From positions 2,206,494-2,270,493 of the forward strand of contig JAJEKV010000105.1 of assembly GCA_021234155.1 (NCBI GenBank): a DNA stretch of 64,000 nt. Direction: 5' to 3'. Under the pieces are notes generated by a model. That model did not search any database. It worked only from the letters and a program-made list of their open reading frames with translations, and was not told the origin of the DNA. The number at the start of each line of letters is the position of its first letter. The stretch's first letter is position 1. Both the position numbers and the translations under genes were made by a program. This document shows, one piece after another, positions 9,600 to 21,774 of this stretch. The DNA comes from Isoetes taiwanensis. Taxonomy: Eukaryota; Streptophyta; Lycopodiopsida; Isoetales; Isoetaceae.

Positions 9600-11340
9600 G
9601 TTAAGGGTAGTTATGGAGTGCAGGGTGGAGGTGCGGTGGGCGGATGCTGGATATGGTTATGGCGCGAGTTCGGGTAGTGGAAGTGGGTCGGCTCGAGGTT
9701 TACAGTTGGAGGTGGAATTAGGGTATGGCTCGGGGTCTGGATGGTTTTGGGAGTGGTTACGGATATGGAAGCGAGTTCGGGACTTGGGTCAGTGGTTGAT
9801 TTGAGGTTTGGCGGTGGATCCAGGATAAAGTAGTTACGGGTATGGAATAGGATCGGGCTTTGGTTCGGTGGTGGGTTAGGTTCGGGTTTTGGGAGTGGAT
9901 CGGGATCGGGAAGTGGAGTGCGGATGTAGATGCAGGAGCTCGGGTTTTTGGCTCGGGAAGTGGATCACAGGTGGCAATGCAATTTCGAGGTTCGGGGCCG
10001 AATGGGATATAAATCTTGAGTTGAGTTGGAGTTAAGGTTGAGTTCGAGAGTAGGTGCAGCTATAGATACGAGCTCCGGTTCGAGGAAGCGGAGTCTGGAT
10101 ATGGAAATTAAGTTTCTAATATAGGAAGTGGTTGGATATGGATCCGGAGTTCGGGGAAGTGGGTGGGATATGGAGGAAGCTCACTCGGGTTGGAAGTGGA
10201 TCAGGATGGATCGAGGGAGGCCGGGGAAGTGGATCAGGATGTATGGGCGGTAGTGGTTTAGGATGCAGAGTGGGCCCCGGATATGGAGTAGGCTCGGGCT
10301 GGGAAGTGGAGCGAGGATGCGTCTTGGCTCGAGTTGGTTGGGAGTTCGAGGTTGAGTTCGAGGTTGAGTTGAGTTCGAGTTCGAGTTAGGGTAGTGGCTC
10401 AGGTTGAGAGCGGAATTTGGTCATAGTGCGAGTTGGATTTAGTAGCGGTGTTGGAAATGGTTGAGTCACGGGTTATGGATCGAGCTACGGATATGGAGGC
10501 GGTTGAACTCGAGCGCTCAGGTTCGGGTTGAGTTCGGGTTGAAGTGAATGCGGTTATGGTCGAGCTCTGCATTTGGAGCAGGATGCAGCTATGGATCTGG
10601 TTATGGAATTAGGGCTTGGGATCTCACGGATCTGGTGATGGCTAATTTGGGAAATGGAGCGGTTTGGAAGCGGTTTGGTTTAATTGATTGGGATCATGGT
10701 CTCAATTTGGTATGGGTCGAGGAAAGTGGATACTGATAATTCAAGATATGGTAGTGGCTCGGATGTCTGGTATGGGAAGTGGCTACGGATATGGAGCAGG
10801 TTAGTAGATAATTTTGGAAAAGGTTTAGGAATTGGTATTGGTTTTAGTGCGAGTTAAGGATTGGACCACGGTATAGGAGTAGCTCGAGGATATAGTTGAA
10901 ATGCATATGGTGTCCCAATAGGCTCTACATATGGAGTGGTTTTGGATTTGGAAGTGGGTTTGGAATGGGTTCTAGTAATGGGTTAGAGCGATTATTGGAT
11001 ATGGATTACGGTGCGTTAATGGATATATGGTTACGGATATAGTCAATTGGTGGTGTAAGGATATGGTAGCGGTAGTGGTTTTAGTGGGGAATAGGTACCT
11101 ATGGAACTAGAAATGGTTATGGAGTGGAGATTTTTGCAGGTTATGGTGTGGATCTCTCCATCATAGTATCAGAAAAGTTGGTTCTAGGTATTGATAGATT
11201 TGCTTTTACAAATAGTTTAGATCATGGTGGGGTGACAAACAATGGAGGAGATCGACAAGAGTATTTGGTAATGGTTTTGGCATGCTCCACAATTTGGAAA
11301 TAGCATGCCCGGATATGGAAATAATTGGTAACCACATCAT
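9600..11340 (+). repeat. G-rich degenerate Gly/Tyr/Ser-coding array
   Basis: About 1.7 kb is built from drifting units of the type GGATATGGAAGTGGATCGGG and GGTTATGG, which in frame would encode Gly-Tyr-Gly-Ser-Gly repeats. Visible remnants are GYGYGASSGSGSGSA (about 9.65 kb) and RGSGSGCMGGSGLG (about 10.23 kb). Frames change repeatedly and stops occur about every 60 codons, so no intact protein is encoded. It resembles a decayed glycine-rich cell-wall or RNA-binding-type gene, or an expanded minisatellite that happens to read as Gly-rich. C is rare on this strand and G-runs are frequent. Confidence 0.7.
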
Positions 11341-12415
11341 TGATTACACAAATATTATAACGCAAATATTCTACATAATAATGCACCTTAAGAAAAAGAA
11401 GAATTCTTACTTTTTATTTAGCATATCCTCCATATAGAAACACATAAATCAAGCTGTATAATAAAGATGTGAAATATATTGTAATGGATAATGAATCTCT
11501 GACTTCCTCTTGCTTTACCTTTATCATTGATTAGGAACAATGGAAACTACTTAGGCCATGAGTTGAAATATAAAGGCTATTAGGCCCATTGACACATGGA
11601 ATTTTCCCTCTCACGAGACCCTTTTCTTAATCCTTCTATATGTAATTGGGTTTATAATTTTTGTTCTCATTTTATTTGGTTCTACGCAATCTAAATTGAC
11701 ATTTTAGGTGGCTGATGGCTTTTAGAAGTTAAATCAAACATTTTTTTGTCTCGATTTGGGACATCTGGATTTAGCTATGGAGCGAGATGGGTTTATCTTT
11801 AGATGCAGCTATATAAAATAAGAGGCATATCGCGAGATCTCAAATTCTTAGAGTGCATAATGGTGATTGAGCCAGTTAGTTCTTTTGTAGCACAAGAGTT
11901 TTTTCGATGCAACCATCTGATGGAAGATTAGAGAAAATGCTTGCAAGTAAGAAAAGTTTCCTGATTTTTCATGGATCATGCTCTCTATTATGTATAGAAG
12001 AAATAGTTGAATCCATGCAGTGGTTCCATGGTGCTTAGAATCAAGACTCAATATGGCGGTGGAAATTGTCACCCAATTCGTGATCTCTGGACTTGGGGCC
12101 TTGTTCTACCATAGAAAATCTCTAGAGTTGTATTGATCTTCTATTTTTATCCTAACTTCTCTTTTTATCGGGAGGAAGATTTTTCCTCTTTCTTTGTTTT
12201 TGAGTAAATCCGTCTAGCGACCCTTCTCCTCTTGAGCAATAGCATTTAGCACCATGTGACAATTGGACAATAACAAGTCCATTTGAAGGTTTGGTTGGTT
12301 TTTTTAACATTAAATTTAGCGGTTCTTGAAGTTTAGGATAGTTTTGGAAGTTGTGCCATCATCTAAAGTTGTTTTATGCATATGGTATGGTCATGGGGTT
12401 TGGGCGTTATGAGCC
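11341..12415. other. Spacer with no supported gene
   Basis: AT-rich, with scattered short frames on both strands. No repeat in the window matches it by eye. Confidence 0.45.
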
Positions 12416-12419
12416 CATT

Positions 12420-13345
12420 GTGGTGATGGCCGCTCCTTAGCTATATATGGCGTTACGGTATACAGAAGGACCTTCCCATCCAGGTTGCTGTCGTGGGCCC
12501 TCTGCAATCTAACTCAGCGTCTAGGGTGGCGAGACTACTCGGGTAGAGGAGACGGGAGAGGTGTCATTTCAGTCTCAAATCCTCTAGGGGAGTCCCTATA
12601 CTCAGTGAGAAGCAAAACATATAAACATAAGCACTAGCAATAACATAACAACAATAAACTACCAAGTAGAACAACGATAATCCATCCATATCGCCAGATA
12701 CAACCATACATCAAATACATTAGGCGAGGCTCCTACCCGGGCTCAAACTCAAATGGGGTGTTGATGGGCAGGGGCCTTGAATGAGTTATGCCAATGACTT
12801 GGTGGCAATAAAACAATAGCTAGGGTTAGCCCTCCTTGCCCCTCTTGTGCATACTTTGAGATAGAGGATCGTCGAGGCTCTATCGTGACTTTAACTTTCT
12901 TGGAGGCGGTAATCCTTGGTATCACCTACTTGAGACTACTCCGAGGTTGCATCACGGCCGGAGTGGTGAAAGGTTGCATCTCCCCCTCCCAATCCCGGTG
13001 GCTCCATGGGCGTTCTAGAGGATCGTGGCGAAGCCCTCGGCGAATTCCCGTGAACTCCCCAAAATAAGAGCGGTGGTATCTGCGACTCCACGAGGTCGAG
13101 AGGCACCATTGATCTGGGAAGTGTGGGACTCATGCAGGCTACAGAGTGGCAGCCAGAGCTAGGTCAGCTCACAGGGGACCTCCCTCCACTTTGCCAGTCC
13201 CATTATGTGGTGCTCATTCCTCCATAGCCTCCATAGCCGGTGGGCTCTGTCTGGCGCGTATAATAATGGAAACTAGTGGGTCGATTAGGAGCATGTCTAA
13301 ATGTTGGCTACTAATTCTCACCCTCCTTCCCAATACTAAAGGTTG
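12420..13345. repeat. R2 repeat, copy A (LTR-like, C-rich on plus)
   Basis: Shares ordered blocks with 46.09-47.02 kb: CTAGGGTT(A/G)..., CCCCTC(T/C)TGTGCATACTTTG, a GACT...AAC block, ACTACTC-GAGTTGCATC, GGTTGCATCTCCC, GTGTGGGA, and finally ACCC(C/T)CTTCCCAA(T/C)AC. It has no coding capacity. The fragment at 41.64 kb shares the last block and continues into a TATA-box and telobox-like promoter on the minus strand, so the family is probably the LTR or untranslated part of a retroelement in minus orientation. Confidence 0.55.
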
Positions 13346-13349
13346 CAAG

Positions 13350-13940
13350 CATAAGATCCAACTATCATCATATATAACATAACATGATAAATAACAAGAA
13401 TAACAGAATGATCCTAGATGGAACCGGTGGTTATTACGATAATCATTTTTGCTTGGCCAAGGCAAGGGCTCTTTCACGAAGAAGATGAATCAAGTTTAAG
13501 TTCTCCGGCAACGCTAAACTCACTTCATCAAATTATCGTCGAGGCTTTCATCTCTCAAATCATTTTGACTTATAACAAGATGGGGAGTTCTATTGCGGTG
13601 GTTTCCAGTCTGATAAGGATGGAATCTTGAAATAAATTCTCTGCGTTTGCCTTAGTAAAGATCTTTGTCTTGATGAGTCATTTGGACATCGGCTAAATTC
13701 ATTTTGAATTTTATGATTTGTGGGTCTATCTAGAAAAGACTTTTGGTACATGAGGCAAAAACCACTCGGATGATAGTTAGGAAAAAATACGGTGTGGTTC
13801 CTTTGAGTTTTAATCATGTTATATGTTATGACTGATTTTTTGGTCAGACGAAGAGTTGTCTGTTGAGGTGGCGTTATAGGAAACCGCGATCTTATACAAG
13901 AAATCTTGGTAATTACGCCCTCTGGGTATGACATTGTTGC
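13350..13940. other. Spacer with no supported gene
   Basis: Contains a minus-strand open frame of 144 codons (13590-14024) with no recognised similarity and unconvincing composition. Confidence 0.35.
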
Positions 13941-13944
13941 GAGG

Positions 13945-14065
13945 AAAATCGGTTCGATGGCATAGTGGTTAAACATTGATTGCACTCTCTTATAGCGGGA
14001 GAAACTAGTGATCAATCGAGGCAAATGCTACGAATAGCTGCATTTTTCTTAGAGTTCAAATCCTT
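13945..14065 (+). repeat. Possible tRNA-derived SINE head
   Basis: TGGCATAGTGGTTAA (13958-13972) is a good A-box-like sequence, as in plant SINEs, and GAGTTCAAATCC (14052-14063) a good B-box-like one. The spacing, about 80 bp, is longer than usual, so an insertion or coincidence is possible. Confidence 0.35.
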
Positions 14066-14319
14066 ATAGGAAATTTCAAAGCGAGAAAAATCGATGAAGG
14101 ATACTTCAAGTGCTCCAGAAAATCGGGGGAAAGCGGTTTAAATACTATAATTATAGCGAAAGGTCATTTTCAAATGAATGCGTATAAGCAAGTGACAAAA
14201 ATCGATGATCGGAGGCTTGATTATCGTTGCTTGTGCATCCAACACAACATAGAATATATTAATATTTGTTGTTGCTTATGCATCAAACCTTGAAGAATGT
14301 ATAGATGTGGCTGGTAAAG

Positions 14320-16420
14320 ATGTGTTTTGTGGTGGATTCTTGCTTGATTCTGATGTTAAGCATTTAATATGGGAGGAACAAAATTTAGATATCTTGAACA
14401 TTATCACGAGGCTGATGGAATGGAAAATGGTCAAACTTTGCCAATTACAGTACCAAGGAGTTGGCTTTTAGGTTTGTAGCTCTACGTAATGTTGGCACGG
14501 AAGGGTTCAAAAACGAGTCTTTAGAGTTTCAAAATTTGATAAGGCTAAGCATGTCCTCTTTTCTGAGGAAAACATTGCCTTGGAAAGACCTTTTCTGAGT
14601 CGGATGTATCTTGTTGCATTCCGTTTTAGTGAACTGAATTAGAAGATGGCCTTTATTATTTTAAAACTTGCCCAGTGGGTTGAATGTAAGATGTTTGCTC
14701 AAAATTTGGAAGTTGAATACACCTTTGGCATCAAGATTTGGTCTAAATAAGTGACTTGCCAGGGATCTTAAATTTAGATGGTAACCTGCTTGCAAATTTG
14801 AAGTCTCACAAATTGAATTGTCATGCTTGTGCTATTGGAAGCGTGATTACCATATCCTCTATGATTGGCATCAGGCAAGAAACGCTAGAGTTGGTGCACC
14901 AAGTAACCTGTCATATGATGTTTTCTTGGGTGAAGGCGGAAACAAAGATTGTTTATTCATTGATGACCTCCAAGGATATGTTTGGATTTATATTTGCGTT
15001 TGAAAAGAGAATTGTATTATTAGCTTTAAAACTTCAAAATTTGATAGAAAGCCGATTGGTTTGCGGTTAAGGCTTTACAATGGTGGAAAATCGTTTCCCA
15101 TGCTTTCAACATTACTTTCAGTGAATTTTCTTTTGTGAACGCGGTCGTAAAGGAATTTTCCATACGCCCGCCAATAAAATGGCGTTATTGAGCACAAAAA
15201 CGATCCTGATGGGGCGTTACCGGTCAATGTACACATGATATGTTGCCAAATAAATACTGGGGTGGCAGTTCTTACGGCCTGTTGCCGGCAAATCGGCGTC
15301 TACCAGCTGCAGGTAAGATGCCATTTGAAACTCTTATGATATGAAAACACATTCTTATCTAATTTACTGATTTTGGTGTCTCTTGTACTTCTGTATGCGC
15401 AAGGTGTGAAACTATTTTCATTGAATTTATGAACAAAGGGTTATAAACACAGTCGATTACAAGCAAGTGTTGGTCTCACAGAAGTGTTGTATTTCATGGA
15501 GATGCCTTTATGATGTATCTATTTGGTGGTTTACACGCTCAATTTGATGTAACTAAGTTGTTAGAACTCATAGGCATAGCAAAGCCTTTGGGCCGAATCA
15601 CTATTCCCATATCTATGCCTTCCTCTTTTGCTAGTGGTGATACTTTTTACAGACTATTTTAGTGCCTAATTTGGATCAACATGATATAAATAGTTACGAT
15701 TCCGTTTTAACTTTTGCAGGTACATTGTAAGAAAACTTTTATATATAATAGAAGCCTTGAAAATTAGAGAGAGCTAAACCTTGCAATTTGGCTTTGCTTG
15801 CTAAAATGAATCTGTCATAGTCAACCCTCCTTTCATAAAGTTGTTAGAGATCGAAATGGCAAATACCATGTTTGAAGAGTCTGAATGCTTATCTAGCAAA
15901 ACACTTGGGATCTTCTTCATCTACCTTTTCTTAAAAAAGCTATTGGAAATAAGTGGTTTCCACACCAATTTCAATTCATTCATAGTGAATCTATTTCCAA
16001 GTGTAAGACTAGCAATGAAGGTTATTTCAACAAAAAGGAATAGATTATGAGAGTGTTTGCTCACCTTGTCGGATAACCCTTTGTAAGAGCTGTAATAACG
16101 TGCTGTATTGAAGGATGGCCCATTATTTCATAGACTTCAAATACGCTTTTTTTTTAAATGGTGATCTTCAGAAGTCTATAACAACTCAACCTTTGGGTCT
16201 ATCTTGTTTTATGGTGAAGAAAGTCTCTATGGTTTGAAAGCGACTTGCGATATTGGCCTAAAATAAATCCAATTTCTTTTAGCATGAATATCATCAAACG
16301 ATAGCATCAAACCTTTATATTAAAACATGAGAACTTAAAAGATTGGCTATTGTTGTCTTGTCGTTGATGATTTAATTCTCACAAGGGATGCATCTAAAGT
16401 GATGTGATTTGTAACTTTCG
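14320..16420 (+). mobile_element. Decayed Ty1/Copia pol, copy 1
   Basis: A Copia polyprotein can be followed in order across many frameshifts. A protease-like DSG region lies near 14.33 kb. The pre-integrase box follows at 14.75-14.83 kb (ILNLDGN...LNCHACAIG). The integrase core is at 14.9-15.0 kb (DCLFIDDLQGYVW). At 15.17-15.31 kb are the integrase TP-N-G-like block and LPNKYWG. Reverse transcriptase covers 16.08-16.40 kb (LNGDLQKS, ESLYGLKA, VDDLILTRDASK). About 15.33-16.05 kb is poorly matched and may hold an insertion. RNase H and both LTRs were not found; the element is internally and terminally truncated and cannot be active. Confidence 0.8.
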
Positions 16421-16429
16421 GAACTATAG

Positions 16430-18340
16430 GTTCTAGAATGGCTCTGGATACATGCACAACTCTCATTGGTACTCAAGTACTTGCTTACGTGATGCCTACA
16501 GCTGTGGTTCTCCATCTCTCTAGCGGTGGTTCGGTAGATGACCTTTTTACACTACACTTGCGCTTTGGATTGCTAATGCAGCCCCTGTTTCTCGGCGATC
16601 CTCAAATGGATGCATGGAAGGCACGGTAGTGGATCGGAAGTTGGTCTAGGTTTAAGGTTTGGCCTTTTTATTAGAGTTCACACATGAGGGGCTACTGCCA
16701 GCTCCAATAGGGCGCTCATGTGGTGAGTCACCTATAGAGTAAATGCATGTAGATGGTCACCTCCTAAGGTTGACTAAGTTATGCAAATAACGTATGCCCC
16801 ACTTCGGGTGCGCCTGGGTCTACTAATGTAGTTGTATATTGATGTGGGCCTAGGATATCATGTTATATCATATATTACAGAGCGTCACATAGTATTTTAC
16901 TTTACATATATAAATATGAGCGTGGTATAGTTACACTGCAACTCATGCAGTCTCAAATCGATACTTCTATCTTTCTTCTTGAAATTCATTTGGTGGTCGG
17001 CTAATTTTTCTTATCGGGGCATTGCACTCTTCCTTCTGATGTCTTTTCATCGAGGCTTTAATGGATGGATGGTTTAGTTTTTGTGCGCTGCTATAACATT
17101 CTGAGTTTGACCATTTATCAAACAAAGACTCCAATGATTTTGAGTTATTGTATTTAACTACATAAAGCGTTGCCTCATTACGATGAAGGAGGTGCTTGCA
17201 AAACTTCTCCTGCAATGGGATAGATAAATATCCTAATTATACTTGAAATAGTGGTGATATTTAAAGCAGGATGTGCCTATATGCAAAATATATTTTTACA
17301 CCATTGTAAGATTTGCATGGAGGTTGTTGAGGATCAAACAATTGGGCGTGGCTGCTATAAGAGCGAATTGGGTATAATGGCGCTAGAGCTCTAGAAATTC
17401 AAGTCCAATAAATTAACATATAATATACATTTTATTCCAAATTGAACAATAGGCGCATCTATAAAGAACTATAGGCTATTCTTACCTGACTTGTTCTTGC
17501 ATTTTGTAGTGATAACTCGTCGTTCAATCTCTGTTGGTTTCGAAATCTTATTTTTCCCAGCTTAAAGTTCATTTCAAGACGTTGAACTTTTGCATTTGTT
17601 AAGGTATCGTCTCTAATAAAGATATTACAAAAATGAGTAGTTTGTTGTATTGCTCCCAGAACAATCATTCATGATCTTATGCTACATTCAAGACAATGAT
17701 TCATATATTAGATTACACATTTAATTTGTAGCAGGGTGGTGGAAAATTCTAGTTGAGTGCTCTTTGCTACATGTATTGCAAAATGGAAGATATCATTTCA
17801 TTTGTGCATATCTGGCCAAGCCCTATGGTCAAGCTTATTCATGGTACATGGAGTTCGGTTGGATATGATTCTCATTTTGGTGCATTATTTTACGCGGTGC
17901 ACATCACATTTTGGGATTTGTTTGTATTACTTATGCCAATTTGTTTGAAGCAATTGTGACCCTTTGTTTGAAGCAATTGTGTTCATGGGTATTGTTCACG
18001 CCAAGTGAGCCTTTGTTTGACGCAATTGCATTCTTGGGCTTTGTGACTGTCACTTGATGTATAATGGTTAGTGGGGCCATATACTTGTGAGAATGGCCAA
18101 TCTCGGATGTCCAGGACCGATGAAAGTGGATGCTCACGAGGCGGTCAAGAAAATAATATTATCCAAGTTGTTTATCCTAAACTTTTGTGTTGTCTGCATT
18201 TCACGGTTGAATTAAAGTGATACATACCCTCATTCTGTTTCTAGAAAGGTAATGATTGAAGAGACAATGGTGATAGTGCATTCAAACATAATAGGAAAAG
18301 ACCCGCATATCATTCTCCTTCAAGGCACAGGTTTTACACA
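16430..18340. other. Spacer with no supported gene
   Basis: Short frames only. The one structure seen is the small tandem repeat near 17.94 kb. Confidence 0.45.
17940..18035. repeat. Short tandem repeat, three imperfect units
   Basis: TTTGTTTGAAGCAATTGTG occurs twice back to back, then again with one change and a spacer (TTTGTTTGACGCAATTGCA, near 18012). Confidence 0.75.
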
Positions 18341-18354
18341 AGATAGTAAATTAT

Positions 18355-18560
18355 TTTCATAGAGTTTCAAGTCTCCGCATTTCATATTCTAAAATCTTAA
18401 ACAAACCGTATAGATATAAGTTTCCTTAGAACATCTAGCACAATACTGGGGTTGCAGTGGGGGAGGGATATGGTGATTTAAGACCATAGACATACTTTAA
18501 AAAACAATTAATGGGTTATTATTAAAGAAGTAGATTCAATATAGAAAAAATAAGCATGTT
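18355..18560 (+). repeat. SINE-like family S1, partial copy
   Basis: Shares CGCATTTCATATTCTAAAA, GATATGGTGATTTAAGACC and AATGGGTTATTATTAAAG with copies at 19.0, 21.4 and 22.6 kb, in the same order and orientation. Confidence 0.6.
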
Positions 18561-18939
18561 TATATTCCCTACAAACACCGAGATCCGTTGATCCCTCGGC
18601 CCTAGAAGCTGGCATGTTTGGAGCCTCTGGGCACCTCCCTTTTAAACTTATGATCATTTTATAATTAGAGGCACCTATAATTTTGGGTATAAAATATGTG
18701 TTGTTAAGCCCTAAGGTTTTGATGGAATATCAAGCCTCTATATAGCTTCATCTAAGATTTTAGAACATCAAATCACGGGGCTCAGTCTCTACCAAAATAG
18801 CTTCAAAATCTAATAGAAGACTATTTTGACCAATATGTCAGGTGAGCTAATGTGATTTTTTATCTTAAATCTATATTTTTTATAACAAGCGATGTTTAGA
18901 ATATGTCTAGTTTCAGCAATTGTTTCACATACATATCAA

Positions 18940-19140
18940 ATCCTCCACGGAACCCATGTTATTGTGCTACATGGCCGAGAAACAAGAGGGTATTCGAGAG
19001 GGGCCTTGCCTGTTCGTATGCGGATGGAGGATCCGACGACCCGGCCTTGATCCGGGGTGCATCTCGTTTAAAATATCTAACACAATAACAAGGGTTCTAA
19101 AGTACGCGATATGGTGATTTAAAAACCATACCACTATCTA
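18940..19140 (+). repeat. SINE-like family S1, body fragment
   Basis: Matches the 21.4-21.7 kb copy through GAAACAAGAG-G, GGATCCGACG, GGTGCA(T/C)CTCGTTTA-AATATC, AACACAATAA and GATATGGTGATTTA. The promoter-like head is absent here. Confidence 0.6.
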
Positions 19141-19149
19141 CACTGTATA

Positions 19150-19900
19150 TAATATAGTAATATGGGCGATAAGGGGCAACTTAATGTGGTTTATGGTAAG
19201 TTTATTTTTTTTCTTAGTTAGGGTTTGAACACATGGAAGGAGCGCAAGGCCCCAGCCTTTTCGAGAATTGACGGGTTTCCCATAATCACGGAATCTTTGT
19301 AGGTGGTTTCCTGAAACTACGGTATAACTACGGATTCCGGCTTCGAGATTCAAAGTGATATTAGGTTCCAGGAAGATCCGGAGATGTGGCCATTTGCATT
19401 GCTCTAAAAATGCCTTCTTTGGATTCATGTGAGAGGGATGGACCAGGTAAGCCAAGAGCTTTGTTGAAGCTTAATCTATATCTATATATATGTTTTGATG
19501 CTTTCCAAGCCCTAAACATGACCAAGCTAATACAAAGCAGCAGTCCATTTACTTTTGGTTTTGCTCCTATCTTTCAGGCTGGTTTCTTCGCGGGGCTCCT
19601 TGTGTCATCGATAGCGGTAGGTAAGTACCCTTTTACAGTTAATCTGAGATATCTCCCCGGGTACTATCTTTTAAATTAGAAGGTCTTAATAGTTTACGAT
19701 TATTGGGGCAAGCATCAAATTCGGTAAGTGGCTATTCAAAAATTGTGCGCTACAGCAATTGGGGATTCGATTAAGTGGCTATTCAAAAATTGTACATGCT
19801 AGCAATTGGAAGGTCAGAATACTTGAGATAAAGCATTTTTTTTGCCATTTTGGACATGATAGCAGAAGAGCAAGTTGGATAAGTATGCCCCAAAGCCCAC
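19150..19900. other. Spacer with no supported gene
   Basis: A plus-strand frame at 19386-19679 has a hydrophobic stretch (AGFFAGLLVSSIAVG), but I see no family signature. Confidence 0.35.
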
Positions 19901-19912
19901 TTAGCCTCTTAC

Positions 19913-20227
19913 TTGAAGCGAGAAACTTTTTTAATTTTTGCGAAGGTGCCATTATTATCTTTTATTGAGTTTGGGTGGAACAAGACAAGTTTTCTAACTT
20001 CCATCCAAAACTATTTTGCAAAGTGTGGAACAAATTATTTACAAAAAGATTGCATGGTTGAATGCCATTGCTTGACATGGTTTCATGTTCTTCGAGGTGG
20101 AATTTGGGAAGGGCCAGACACCAATATGATTGACCAATTCCTCGGGGAGGTCATGGAAATGTCGAAGAAACATGGGCTGTATTGGATAGTGAGGAAGCAT
20201 TCAATGGGAGATTATTCCATCTTCTAG
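19913..20227 (+). CDS. Hypothetical open frame, 104 aa
   Basis: The second half reads like a conserved domain: DCMVECHCLTWFHVLRGG, then WEGPDTNMIDQFLGEVMEM and SKKHGL, ending at TAG. Upstream the frame is AT-rich and the ATG at 19913 is arbitrary; the real exon may begin later. I do not recognise the family. It could be the last exon of a gene or a retroelement piece. About 600 bp of AT-rich, UTR-like sequence follows. Confidence 0.3.
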   Translation: MKRETFLIFAKVPLLSFIEFGWNKTSFLTSIQNYFAKCGTNYLQKDCMVECHCLTWFHVLRGGIWEGPDTNMIDQFLGEVMEMSKKHGLYWIVRKHSMGDYSIF

Positions 20228-20229
20228 TG

Positions 20230-21340
20230 GTGAAATCAATACAAATCTGTCGGTCATGCTATTATCAGCAGGGCCTTGATCTGACTCATAGTTTATTATA
20301 TTAGTTATTATATATATATTAGGATTGAAGAGGATTCCCAAATGTATGATTTGGAGGGATAATCATCCCATGTTGAAGTTTTATGTATTTTCCATGGTAG
20401 TTTTATGAAATTTTCTTTTGCATTGGGTTATGCAATCAAATGAGATGAGATGAAGTTTGTGGTCAAGTCTAAATGTTGATGAGGTTGAAGCTATTGTCAT
20501 GCACTTTGCTTGCTCTGGGTACTAGTGGTGCAAACCAGCAGGTTGTTTGAGTTGTTGGAGTGTGGCAGCACAATTGGCCCAAATTTTTGGGGGTTACTAT
20601 TGTTATTTTCAATTGATGTACTGTAGTTTGGTGGGATGATCTTAATGTATTGTACATAAACAATATATTTAAAAATTGCATATTTAATAGCTATGCATTG
20701 TCTAAGCTGTTTTTGAAGGCGGTGAGGTGGTGGGCTAAAGGCATTGTGCAATATTAGCACAAGATAGAGCACTAAGGAGGACCCATAAACTACATATTAG
20801 GGCATATACAGTATTGGCCATTCTATAAAGGTAGGGTTAGTATGGCCCCAGAAACGCTTTTTGTTCGATTCATGGAGTTACTCTCATCACGGACAATATT
20901 GTTGTCAACTTATGTTGTTCATTTTGTTATTCATGTTAATGCGCCATGATTTCCTCGGGCAGTTTTATTCAATATTTATATGAGGCCATTTAACGGAATG
21001 AAGTTGTTTAGAGGTGATTTATCCGTTTGGTGAAATGCTGTTACGGCACACCCTCTACTCCACAATTTGTCTGTCACAACCAAAGTTTGATCAAAATCCA
21101 AATTTTATTTTCTTATCAAAGCAAAGGGTTTGATCCGAAATCCATATTTTGTAACTTGCATTTAGATTTTTTGATTCCTTTTCTTTCTCTTTGGTGATTT
21201 CTCAAATATGTTGTCCTAAGCAAAATTAACATGCGATGAAGCGGGCCTCCATCTTCGTGAACTAAGCCTTCTAAAACAGTTAAAAAGTACAAAAACGGCT
21301 GATTGAAAGTACATTAAAACTTTAAATTCTTGCACTTCTA
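20230..21340. other. AT-rich spacer, nothing recognised
   Basis: No frame or repeat I can name. Confidence 0.45.
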
Positions 21341-21344
21341 AATG

Positions 21345-21770
21345 AATTGAATGGGTTATTATTAAAAAAAAACATAGATTCAATAAAAAAACAAGCATGT
21401 TAGCTGTTTGGTTGCATTGGTTAAAGCATTCTTATTAGGATATTAAAGACATTTTGGTAGAATTAGTCTGCATTTTATATTCTAAAACCTCGAACCCGAA
21501 CGTATTGAAACAAGAGGTGCTCGCGGAAGGCCTTAGCACATACGATCTGGGCATAGGATATATATGGATCCGACGGTAGGTAATTGAGGTGCACCTCGTT
21601 TAGAATATCACATTAATAATACGGGGTTCGAAATTTGATATGCTAATTTAGACCATAGACCATATTTCTAAAACATTACACGAGATTTATTATAAAAATA
21701 AAACATAAAGATTCGATAGAAATAAGAACAAAAATAAGTATGTTAACTAGCGCGCATTGACCATATATGG
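21345..21770 (+). repeat. SINE-like family S1, longest copy
   Basis: TTTGGTTGCATTGGTTAAAGC (part of 21407-21427) resembles a tRNA-type A box. The expected B-box site about 40 bp on reads GTAGAATTAGTCTG, a damaged form of GTAGAGGTTCGAGGTCT in the 22.6 kb copy. The body carries GAGGTGCTCGCGGAAGGCC, GTGCACCTCGTTTAGAATA and CGGGGTTCGAAAT. An AT-rich tail motif (ATAGATTCAATAAAAAA...AAGCATGTTA) occurs on both sides, so two units may be joined. Confidence 0.6.
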
Positions 21771-21774
21771 CGTT

